Part shown: piece after piece, positions 14,193 to 21,160 of the stretch
Layout of the letters: every line of letters starts with the position of its first letter
How positions within the stretch are numbered: position 1 is the stretch's first letter
From: Clostridia bacterium
GTDB lineage: Bacteria; Bacillota; Clostridia; Oscillospirales; RGIG577
Direction: 5' to 3'
DNA: 37,700 bases
Assembly (NCBI GenBank): GCA_017513095.1
Contig: JAFWDJ010000006.1
Location: forward strand, 1-37,700
The notes under the pieces: generated by a model
Seen by the model: only the letters and a program-made list of their open reading frames with translations
The model's database searches: none
What the model was told of the DNA's origin: nothing
Position numbers and translations under genes: made by a program

Positions 14193-16031
14193 TTAGCGTC
14201 CGACGTTCAGCGCACGCATCGAATTTAAGATGGCGATAACGGCCACGCCCACGTCGGCAAACACCGCCTCCCACATATTCGCAAGTCCCAGCGCGCCCAA
14301 TATAAGCACCGCGCCCTTTACGATGAGCGAGAACGCGACGTTGCCCTTTACTATACCCATCGTGCGGCGCGCCGTTCTCACGGCGTCGAGAATGCGGAGG
14401 GGATTGTCGTCCATTATGACTATGTCAGCCGCCTCGATTGCCGCGTCAGAGCCCAAAGCCCCCATGGCCACGCCCACGTCGGCGCACGCAAGCACAGGCG
14501 CGTCGTTTATGCCGTCGCCCGCGTATACTACGCGGCCCTTTTCCTCGGCGGCTTTAAGCTGTTCCACGAGGCGCACCTTATCCTCGGGCAAAAGCTCCGC
14601 GTATACGCGGTCAATGCCTGCGGCCGCGGCCGTCTCCTCGGCGGAGGCGCACACGTCGCCCGTGAGCATCACGGTAAGCCTTGCCCCGGCGCGCTTTAGC
14701 GCCGCAACTGTTTCGGCCGCGCCCGGCTTTATTTCGTCAGCCAAAAGTATATACCCCGCGTATTCGCCGTCCGCGGCGACGTATACGGCCGTGCCGCGCC
14801 CGACGGCGCGTTCGGGCGTTATGCCGTGCTTCTCCATAAGGGCAAAATTGCCCAAAATCACGCGCGTACCCGCAACGCACGCGGACACGCCCATCCCCGA
14901 AAGCTCCTTCATATCGGAAACGAGGCTTTCGTCTATTTTGCCCCCGTACGCCGCCTTTATCGAAACGGCGGCGGGATGATTTGAAAAGCATTCGCCGTGG
15001 GCCGAAAGCCTCAGTATCTCGTCGCTTGACAGCGCGGCTTCATGTATTTCCTTGACTTCAAAGCTGCCCTTCGTAAGCGTTCCCGTCTTATCGAAGGCGA
15101 ACGTATCGGCGCGGGCGAGGGCTTCGAGATAATTTCCGCCCTTGACGAGCACCCCCTGGCGCGACGCGCCGCCTATGCCGCAGAAAAAGCCGAGCGGCAC
15201 AGATATGACGAGCGCGCACGGACACGACACGACAAGAAATAAAAGCGCCCTGTATATCCACTCCGAAAACGGATGACCCGGAATTATAAGCGGCGGCAGT
15301 ATCGCGAGAATCAGCGCGCCCGTGACTACCGCCGGAGTGTAAACGCGCGAAAAGCGCGTAATGAACCGCTCGTGATGCGCCTTCTTTTCAACGGCCTCCT
15401 CGACGAGTTCGAGTATCCTCGCCGCCGTCGAATCATAGTATTCCTTCGTCACCCTTGCCGTAATCGCGCCGCCCAGGTTAACGCAGCCGCTTAAAATCTC
15501 AGAGCCTTTGTGCACCTCGCGCGGTACGGCCTCGCCCGTGAGCGCCGACGTATCAAGCGCGCCCGCGCCCTCTGTTACCTCGCCGTCAAGCGGCACGCGC
15601 TCCCCCGGCATAATGACCATGACGTCGCCTACTGTGACGTCGCAGGGGTCGCATCTTTTTATGCCCTCGTCCGTCTTTAAGTTTACGTATTCGGGGCGAA
15701 GCTCGGTGAGCGCCGATATCGAGCGGCGCGACCGCTCGACGGCGTAATCCTGGAATATTTCGCCCACCTGATAAAAGAGCATCACGGCCGCACCCTCGGG
15801 ATATTCGCCCACGAAGAACGCGCCGACGGTGGCTATCGTCATGAGAAAGTTCTCATCGAACACCTGACCGTGCGATATGTTGCGCGCGGCCTTATAAAGC
15901 ACGTCGTATCCCGCCGCGATATACGCCGCGACGAAGAGTATAAGGCGCAATATACCCGCGCCCTCTCCCATAAAAAAGGCCGCGGCAAATACCAATGATG
16001 CCGCGGCTATCCTTATTATACGCTTTTTCAC
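14193..16031 (-). CDS. P1B-type Zn/Cd/Pb-exporting ATPase lacking its own HMA domain
   Basis: A 612-residue membrane ATPase that pumps divalent soft metals out of the cell. Seen in order: N-terminal membrane segments, the actuator loop with SALTGEAVP, the metal-binding SCPCALVIS in the sixth segment, the phosphorylation site DKTGTLTKG, the family HP pair (SNHPAA), the nucleotide domain, AGDGINDAP and a final pair of helices with a Lys (VKGAV) and Asp (FADVGVAVIAILNSMR). CPC plus this Lys and Asp is the Zn2+/Cd2+/Pb2+ (CadA/ZntA) pattern, not copper. It starts directly with membrane sequence; the usual N-terminal HMA domain is encoded as a separate gene 16 bases upstream. GTG start with GGGAGGTG. 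Confidence 0.93.
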   Translation of the reverse strand: MKKRIIRIAAASLVFAAAFFMGEGAGILRLILFVAAYIAAGYDVLYKAARNISHGQVFDENFLMTIATVGAFFVGEYPEGAAVMLFYQVGEIFQDYAVERSRRSISALTELRPEYVNLKTDEGIKRCDPCDVTVGDVMVIMPGERVPLDGEVTEGAGALDTSALTGEAVPREVHKGSEILSGCVNLGGAITARVTKEYYDSTAARILELVEEAVEKKAHHERFITRFSRVYTPAVVTGALILAILPPLIIPGHPFSEWIYRALLFLVVSCPCALVISVPLGFFCGIGGASRQGVLVKGGNYLEALARADTFAFDKTGTLTKGSFEVKEIHEAALSSDEILRLSAHGECFSNHPAAVSIKAAYGGKIDESLVSDMKELSGMGVSACVAGTRVILGNFALMEKHGITPERAVGRGTAVYVAADGEYAGYILLADEIKPGAAETVAALKRAGARLTVMLTGDVCASAEETAAAAGIDRVYAELLPEDKVRLVEQLKAAEEKGRVVYAGDGINDAPVLACADVGVAMGALGSDAAIEAADIVIMDDNPLRILDAVRTARRTMGIVKGNVAFSLIVKGAVLILGALGLANMWEAVFADVGVAVIAILNSMRALNVGR

Positions 16032-16047
16032 GGCGCACCTCCCGCGC

Positions 16048-16269
16048 TCAGGCGCGTTTTATCACAACGTCGGGGTCTACCCTCTTTATTATCTTCTCCG
16101 CTTCGGCGAGTACCGCGTCCATCGCGCCGTCGCCTGTCGTCAGCGTCATTTTCGTCGTCATAAAGCTGATGCTCACGTCCTCTACCCCGTCAAGCTTAGA
16201 TATCGCATGCTCCATCTTCGCTGCGCAGTTCGCGCAGTCAAGTCCCACAAGTCTGAACGCTCTTTTCAT
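16048..16269 (-). CDS. Free-standing HMA metal-binding protein
   Basis: A 73-residue heavy-metal-associated domain with the binding loop GLDCANCAAK (Cys12 and Cys15) and the ferredoxin-like beta-alpha-beta pattern. An acidic stretch (DGAMDAVLAEAEKI) follows. It should bind Zn/Cd-type ions and hand them to the ATPase encoded just downstream, replacing that pump's missing N-terminal domain. GGAGGCTGCC precedes the ATG. The Asp just before the first Cys is the type seen in Zn/Cd-specific HMA domains (DCxxC). It is the first gene of the transcript from the promoter at 16337-16365. Confidence 0.92.
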   Translation of the reverse strand: MKRAFRLVGLDCANCAAKMEHAISKLDGVEDVSISFMTTKMTLTTGDGAMDAVLAEAEKIIKRVDPDVVIKRA

Positions 16270-16308
16270 GGCAGCCTCCTTATATAATATCGTCTTACGA
16301 TTGAATGA

Positions 16309-16365
16309 TTGAACGATTGTTCAACTGTTTAACTATATTATACTCCCCGCTCCCGCGCTTGTCAA
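16309..16365 (-). promoter_or_regulatory. Consensus promoter with palindromic operator for metal-efflux genes
   Basis: On the minus strand, TTGACA (16365-16360) and TATAAT (16342-16337) are exact with a 17-base spacer. Directly downstream lies the palindrome TTGAACAATCGTTCAA (16324-16309). Palindromes with TGAA/TTCA arms at the start site are typical ArsR/SmtB operators, so the adjacent regulator probably binds here. Confidence 0.82.
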
Positions 16366-16377
16366 GGGGGACGAATT

Positions 16378-16410
16378 AAAAAAGCAAAGCATTTTCTGCT
16401 TTGCTTTTTT
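16378..16410 (-). terminator. Terminator of the ArsR-family gene
   Basis: AAAAAAGCAAAGCA and TGCTTTGCTTTTTT form a 14-bp stem with a five-base loop. It overlaps the regulator's stop codon and separates its transcript from the pump promoter. Its symmetry allows action in both directions. Confidence 0.88.
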
Positions 16411-16768
16411 ATATATGCTTTACGTGTTCGCGTGCGATTTCAACTATATCTTTGACGTGCGCGTCGTCGTGCGAATAGAATACGTTCTTGCCCTCGCGCC
16501 GCGATTTTACCATCTTCGCCTGCTTTAAGGTGTTGAGCTGATGTGAAACGGCGGATTTCGTCATGCCGAGCGTAGCCGCGATATCGCAGGTACAAAGCTC
16601 GGCCGAGTCGAGCGCCCACATTATGCGCATCCTCGTGGGATCGGAAAGAAGCTTAAAAAGATACGCAACGCTCTCAAGCTCCCCGTCGCCCAACATCGCC
16701 TCTTTCGCAAGCCTTACCGCGTCCTCGTGGACTATGCTGCAGTCGCACACGTCGGCCTTCGCGCTCAT
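16409..16768 (-). CDS. CadC/SmtB-type metal-responsive repressor
   Basis: A 119-residue winged-helix repressor of the ArsR family. The recognition helix is in TKSAVSHQLNTLKQAKMV. Two metal sites can be read. The CadC-type site has Cys8 and Cys10 near the N-terminus with ELCTCDI (Cys59, Cys61) in helix 3. The SmtB-type site in the last helix has Asp102-Ala-His104, then His115 and His118 with exact family spacing. It should release DNA when Cd, Pb or Zn binds, derepressing the HMA and pump genes downstream. ATG 16768 with GGAGG at eight bases is chosen; the upstream GTG and ATG overlap the ribosome site. Confidence 0.9.
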   Translation of the reverse strand: MSAKADVCDCSIVHEDAVRLAKEAMLGDGELESVAYLFKLLSDPTRMRIMWALDSAELCTCDIAATLGMTKSAVSHQLNTLKQAKMVKSRREGKNVFYSHDDAHVKDIVEIAREHVKHI

Positions 16769-16797
16769 TTTCATCACCTCCGCCTTGATATATATAG

Positions 16798-16827
16798 ATT
16801 ATAATGAAATCCGCGCCGGATTGTCAA
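16798..16827 (-). promoter_or_regulatory. Consensus promoter of the ArsR-family gene
   Basis: On the minus strand, TTGACA (16827-16822) and TATAAT (16803-16798) with an 18-base spacer, followed by an AT-rich leader to the repressor gene. No clear palindrome like that of the pump promoter is seen. Confidence 0.82.
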
Positions 16828-16867
16828 GCTCGCCCGATATGCGCGGTCGGTTTACATAAAACCATAA

Positions 16868-16898
16868 GCCGCTTCCGCGCGTATCGCGCGAAAGCGGC
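16868..16898 (-). terminator. Terminator after the P-type ATPase operon
   Basis: GCCGCTT-C-CGCGCG and CGCGCG-A-AAGCGGC form a long stem with one mismatch and a three-base loop; on the minus strand a T-rich tail follows. Confidence 0.75.
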
Positions 16899-16904
16899 CG
16901 GGGG

Positions 16905-17033
16905 TTATTTGTCTTTGTCTTCCTGCTCTTTCTGCTTTTCCTCGTATTCCTTCATTTTATCCGCCATAAGTATGCCGTGCTCGTCGAGAAAGTACGAGGC
17001 GTCGAGCTTCGGGCTTTTCTTTTCGTCGTTCAC
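16905..17033 (-). CDS. 42-residue charged protein downstream of the P-type ATPase
   Basis: A short gene read directly from the sequence: GTG start at 17033 with TAAGGAGG seven bases upstream, ending at TAA (16907-16905). The product is very hydrophilic, with NDEKKSPKLDASYFLDEHGI near the start and a Lys/Glu/Gln/Asp-rich helical tail. No membrane segment, cysteines or known domain are seen. It starts 13 bases after the ATPase stop and is followed at once by the operon terminator, so it is expressed with the pump. It might be a regulator or partner of the transporter; function unknown. Confidence 0.6.
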   Translation of the reverse strand: MNDEKKSPKLDASYFLDEHGILMADKMKEYEEKQKEQEDKDK

Positions 17034-17046
17034 GCGATTTTCCTCC

Positions 17047-19656
17047 TTACTTCTTCTGCGCCGCTTCTTTTATCACGCGCACGAGCTGGATGATAAACGT
17101 CGGGCAGAACGCGAATACGGCTATGAGCAGTATATTCACGCCGGGCAGCGGCGCGATGTCGAACCACGGCCAGAGCGGCGGGCATAAGAGCACGAGCGCG
17201 AGAAGGCCGAGACCTATAAGAAACGCAAATATCGAAAACTTATTCGTCATAAGTCCGAGCTTAAATATCGACTGGCTTCCGCGGCAGTTGAAGCCGTGGA
17301 AAAGGCGCCCGAGACAGAGCGTTGAAAACGCCATCGTGCTTGCGGCCTCGGCGCTTATCGCAAGGCCCACGTAATACGATATCATCGTAAATATGCCTAT
17401 GAGTATGCCCCACGTTACTATGTCCCTAAAGAAGCTGCCCGTCATGATCGACTCGTCGCGTCCTCTCGGCTTCTCTCGAAGCAGCGCCTTGTTCGAGGGC
17501 TCCATGCTCATGGCAATGGCGGGCAGGCTGTCGGTCAGCAGGTTTATAAATAAAAGATGCACGGCCGTAAACGGCATCGGAAGCGCCGCAATAACGGCGT
17601 ATAATACCGCGATTATGCCCGACATATTGCCCGAGAGCAGAAATTTTATCGAGTTCTTAATATTATTGTAAATGCTTCTGCCGTTCGTAACGGCCTTTAT
17701 TATTGTAGCGAAATTGTCGTCCGTGAGGATCATCGAGGCCGCGTCCTTCGATACCTCGGTGCCCGTTATGCCCATCGCAATGCCGATATCGGCCTTTTTA
17801 AGCGCGGGCGCGTCGTTCACGCCGTCGCCCGTCATTGCGACTATCTGACCCGCGCGCTGCCAGAGGTCTACTATGCGAATCTTGTTCTCCGGCGATACTC
17901 TCGCGTAAACCGATACGTTTGGCAGTATCTCCATAAGCTCCTCGTCTGTCAGTCTGTCGACCTCAACGCCGTTTAAGCTGATGTCGCCCTCCTCAAATAT
18001 GCCGATGCTTTTTGCGATGCTCGTGGCGGTTATCTTGTGGTCGCCCGTTATCATAATGGGCTTTATTCCCGCCATGCGGCAGTCAGCAACGGCCTGGCGC
18101 GATTCCTCGCGCGGCGGGTCTATCATTGCGATAAGGCCTAAGAATATAAGGTCCTTTTCATCGTCCTTCGTAAGAGCGACGTCGCGCGCCGCACCCTTCA
18201 TGGCAAACGCAAGCACACGAAGTCCGTTTGCCGAAAGGCCGTTGTTTACCTTCTTGATATCTATAATGTCGGCGTCGTTTACGGGGCGCACCTCGCCGTC
18301 GTCGCCCATTATTCTGTTTATGCGTCCCAAAACCACGTCGGGCGCGCCCTTAGTGAACATCGTGTACGTGCTGCCCAGCATATACGCCGTGCTCATAAGC
18401 TTTCTGTCGGAGTCGAACGGTATCTCGTCCGTGCGGTCAAATCTTTCGCGTATCTCATGCGCGTCGGGGCGCAGCTTGTTGTAGTAATCAAGGAGCGCGA
18501 CCTCCGTGGGGTCGCCTATCGGCTTGCCCTCGGAGTAGTAGGAGTCGTTGCAAAGGAGGCTGCAAAGAAGCAAAAGCGCGTGCGTCTTATTTGAGTAATC
18601 CGTCTTTGAAATATCGAAAAGCTCGTCGCCCGCGTATACGCGCTGAACGGTCATCTTGTTCTGCGTGAGCGTGCCCGTCTTGTCGGAGCAGATTATCGAA
18701 ACGCAGCCAAGTCCCTCAACGGCCTTTAATTTCTTAATAATTGCGTTCTCAGCGGCCATCTTCTGCGTGCCTATCGCAAGCGCGATGGTAACAATCGACG
18801 ACAGCGCCTCGGGTATCGCCGCAACCGCCAGAGCCACCGCGAACATGAGCGAATCGAGCACCGGCATGGCGCGCACCATGCCCAAAACGAACACGACGGC
18901 GCAGATTATCATGATTATTACGGACAGCTTCTTTGAAAAATCGTCGAGGCTCTCCTGAAGGGGCGTGCGCTTTTCCTTCGTCTGATTTAAAAGGTCGGCT
19001 ATCTTTCCTATCTCGGTCGTCATGGCCGTGCCCGTAACGAGCACCTCCGCGCGGCCGTATGTCACGAGCGAGCCCGAATATACCATATTGAGTCTGTCGC
19101 CCAGCGCAACATTAGTGCCGTCCAGCGTTTTGTCGGTCTTGTCTATGCTCTGCGACTCGCCCGTAAGCGCGCTTTCCTGCACCTGAAGCGAAAAATTGTC
19201 GAGTATGCGGCCGTCGGCCACTACGAGATCGCCCGCCTCAAGCAGCATAACGTCGCCGATAACGACGTCCTCGGACGGTATCTGCACGTTCTTGCCGTCG
19301 CGTATTACCTTCGCCGTGGGCGAGCTCATCGCCCGAAGGCTGTTCAAAGACTGCTCCGCCTTGAAATGCTGCACCGTGCCGAGTATCGCGTTGATTATCA
19401 GCACCACGATTATAACAACGGTGCTCTCGGAATTGCCCGTTGCCATCGAAATTATCGCGGCTATGATAAGTATTATAACGAGCAGGTCCTTAAACTGCTC
19501 CAAAAATACACGGATGCCGCTTTTCGGGCGCGCCTCGGTTATCCTGTTCTTGCCGAACTGCTCGATGCGGCGGCGGGCCTCCTCGCTCGTTAAGCCCTCG
19601 CGCTTTGAGGAAACGGCGTCAAGCGATTCTTCAATCGTTCTTTTATAAAAGTCCAT
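17047..19656 (-). CDS. PacL/SERCA-type P-type ATPase, likely Mn2+ (or Ca2+) exporter
   Basis: An 869-residue P2A-type cation ATPase. In order: cation-ATPase N-terminal domain (ASSKREGLTSEEARRR-type), first membrane pair, actuator TGES at ALTGESQSIDKT, the fourth segment AAIPEALSSIVTIALA, phosphorylation motif CSDKTGTLTQNK, nucleotide domain with FTKGAPDVVL, MTGDGVNDAPALKKADIGIAMG, and six C-terminal helices ending in a Lys-rich tail. Such pumps are usually annotated as calcium exporters. The manganese riboswitch in the leader argues for Mn2+ export, as shown for Lactococcus and Streptococcus relatives. A small ORF follows in the same transcript. A ribosome site GGAGATAAC precedes the ATG. Confidence 0.93.
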   Translation of the reverse strand: MDFYKRTIEESLDAVSSKREGLTSEEARRRIEQFGKNRITEARPKSGIRVFLEQFKDLLVIILIIAAIISMATGNSESTVVIIVVLIINAILGTVQHFKAEQSLNSLRAMSSPTAKVIRDGKNVQIPSEDVVIGDVMLLEAGDLVVADGRILDNFSLQVQESALTGESQSIDKTDKTLDGTNVALGDRLNMVYSGSLVTYGRAEVLVTGTAMTTEIGKIADLLNQTKEKRTPLQESLDDFSKKLSVIIMIICAVVFVLGMVRAMPVLDSLMFAVALAVAAIPEALSSIVTIALAIGTQKMAAENAIIKKLKAVEGLGCVSIICSDKTGTLTQNKMTVQRVYAGDELFDISKTDYSNKTHALLLLCSLLCNDSYYSEGKPIGDPTEVALLDYYNKLRPDAHEIRERFDRTDEIPFDSDRKLMSTAYMLGSTYTMFTKGAPDVVLGRINRIMGDDGEVRPVNDADIIDIKKVNNGLSANGLRVLAFAMKGAARDVALTKDDEKDLIFLGLIAMIDPPREESRQAVADCRMAGIKPIMITGDHKITATSIAKSIGIFEEGDISLNGVEVDRLTDEELMEILPNVSVYARVSPENKIRIVDLWQRAGQIVAMTGDGVNDAPALKKADIGIAMGITGTEVSKDAASMILTDDNFATIIKAVTNGRSIYNNIKNSIKFLLSGNMSGIIAVLYAVIAALPMPFTAVHLLFINLLTDSLPAIAMSMEPSNKALLREKPRGRDESIMTGSFFRDIVTWGILIGIFTMISYYVGLAISAEAASTMAFSTLCLGRLFHGFNCRGSQSIFKLGLMTNKFSIFAFLIGLGLLALVLLCPPLWPWFDIAPLPGVNILLIAVFAFCPTFIIQLVRVIKEAAQKK

Positions 19657-19690
19657 ATGTTATCTCCTTTTCGGGTCAGATAATCAAAAA

Positions 19691-19721
19691 GACTTTTATC
19701 GGAGAATTTCCGATAAAAGTC
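19691..19721 (-). terminator. Riboswitch-controlled terminator
   Basis: GACTTTTATCGG and CCGATAAAAGTC form a perfect 12-bp stem with a seven-base loop, followed on the minus strand by TTTTTGATTA. Its upstream arm contains the 3' strand of the aptamer's closing helix, so the two structures exclude each other. Confidence 0.88.
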
Positions 19722-19815
19722 TTGTCACTTTCAACGTCCGAAAGCACGCAGTACCGGGTCGGGATCGCTCCCGCCGAGATTGTCGGCCTGCGTTTACGAC
19801 TACTCCCTTTCTATC
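19712..19815 (-). promoter_or_regulatory. Manganese riboswitch (yybP-ykoY)
   Basis: The minus strand reads GATAGAAAGGGAGTAG at the 5' end and ACAAGACTTTTATC at the 3' end, matching the conserved AAGGGGAGUAG and CAAGACCUUU boundaries of the yybP-ykoY class, with several inner stems between (including GGCCGACAATCTCGGC). The closing helix pairs GATAgAAAG with CTTTTATC. Metal binding should stabilise this helix and prevent the terminator, turning the ATPase on. Confidence 0.82.
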
Positions 19816-19823
19816 TTTTAGTT

Positions 19824-19852
19824 ATGTTAACACAAAAGCGCGGCCGTGTCAA
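19824..19852 (-). promoter_or_regulatory. Promoter of the Mn riboswitch / P-type ATPase transcript
   Basis: On the minus strand, TTGACA (19852-19847) and TAACAT (19829-19824) with a 17-base spacer. The start would fall just before the aptamer. Confidence 0.7.
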
Positions 19853-19926
19853 TCACAATTTACGCGAATTTACAATATTATATTACCGAAGTCTTAAAGA
19901 AAACCACACGCGAAAGGATGATATTC

Positions 19927-20991
19927 TTGCAGGGTACATTTTACCTCGGAGCAAACACTCCGGGCGGCTTCTTTTCATATTACGGCGAGCTTGACCGCGC
20001 CGCGCCCGCGCGAAAATATATAATTAAGGGCGGCCCCGGCACGGGAAAATCAAGCCTTATGCGAAAGCTCGCCGAGGCGGCCGAAAAATCGGGCGAAAGC
20101 GTCGAATATATCGTATGCTCCTCCGATCCCGCCTCGCTCGACGCCGTAATCCTGCAAAGCCGCGGCGTTTGCCTCGTCGACGGCACCGCGCCGCACACCG
20201 TTGACCCGATATACCCCGGCGCATACGACGAAATAATAAACTTGGGCGGCTTTTGGGATAAAGAAAAGCTTCGCGGCGCGCGCGCCGAAATAGAGCGCCT
20301 GAGTGCGGCCATAGGCGACAGCTTTAAAAGCGCGTACAGATTCCTTGCGGCCGCGAAGGGCGCGCACGACGACATGCGCGCGCTTTTGGGCGACCGGACG
20401 GACGCGGAGCGCATGACGCGCCTCGCCGCGCGCATAGCGCGCGCGGAATTTAAGAAAAAGGACGGCGCGCGCGGCAAAATACACCGCCGCTTCATAAGCG
20501 GCATAACGCCCGTCGGCGTAAACCATTATCTTGACGAGGACCTTGCCTCCTTCTCGCGGGTGTACGCCGTTATGGACCCCTTTAAGGCGGGCGGCCCGCT
20601 TCTTTCGGCTCTTGCGGAGGCCGCGGCAGGCGCGGGATACGACGTCGTATGCTGCCATTGCCCCATGGCTCCCGCCGCGTTCCCCGAGCACGTCATTATA
20701 GAGGAGCTGTCGCTTTCGTTCGTAAGCGAGAACGCATTTCACGCCTTTTCGGGCGAGGCCGTGCGGCGAATAAACCTTGAACGTTACGTATCCGAGGATG
20801 CGCGCCGTCAAAACCGTCAGAAAATCAAATTCGACTTATCGCTTTACCGGTCGCTAATCGGGCGCGCCGTCGAGTATATAAAAGAGGCGAAAACGCTTCA
20901 CGACGAGCTCGAAGAGATTTACACCGGCGCCATGGACTTTAAAAAGGTAAACTCGCTCCGCCGCGCGTCCGTCTCCGAAATATTGGAATAA
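19927..20991 (+). CDS. P-loop ATPase/nucleotide-kinase-like protein of unknown role (PRK06851 type)
   Basis: A 354-residue cytoplasmic protein with a clear Walker A motif, IIKGGPGTGKSSLMRKL, near residue 40. The C-terminal half (from about residue 190) repeats features of a nucleotide-binding fold with FKAGGPLLSALAEAAAGAGY and a VVCCHCPM strand, as in the two-domain family labelled nucleotide-kinase-related. Substrate and role are unknown. The TTG at 19927 is preferred because AAAGGA lies eight bases before it; the ATG at 19918 overlaps that ribosome site. It is a single gene, transcribed away from the ATPase operon. GC-rich codon use is typical of the window. Confidence 0.75.
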   Translation: MQGTFYLGANTPGGFFSYYGELDRAAPARKYIIKGGPGTGKSSLMRKLAEAAEKSGESVEYIVCSSDPASLDAVILQSRGVCLVDGTAPHTVDPIYPGAYDEIINLGGFWDKEKLRGARAEIERLSAAIGDSFKSAYRFLAAAKGAHDDMRALLGDRTDAERMTRLAARIARAEFKKKDGARGKIHRRFISGITPVGVNHYLDEDLASFSRVYAVMDPFKAGGPLLSALAEAAAGAGYDVVCCHCPMAPAAFPEHVIIEELSLSFVSENAFHAFSGEAVRRINLERYVSEDARRQNRQKIKFDLSLYRSLIGRAVEYIKEAKTLHDELEEIYTGAMDFKKVNSLRRASVSEILE

Positions 20992-21083
20992 ACGCTTTCA
21001 AAAAGTACAGTATTCTTATTATTATATTGAATAATGCCCAATGAGAGCGCATTTTGACCTTTTATATTGTGTATACTTGTCCG

Positions 21084-21113
21084 TTGACATAAAGAAAACG
21101 CTTCATCTATAAT
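21084..21113 (+). promoter_or_regulatory. Strong promoter of the flavin oxidoreductase gene
   Basis: TTGACA at 21084-21089 and TATAAT at 21108-21113, both exact consensus, with an 18-base spacer in AT-rich sequence. It lies 47 bases before the start codon. Confidence 0.88.
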
Positions 21114-21160
21114 TATTTACTGTGTGGTAAAATATCAGGGAAAGCAGAGGAGGTAAAATC

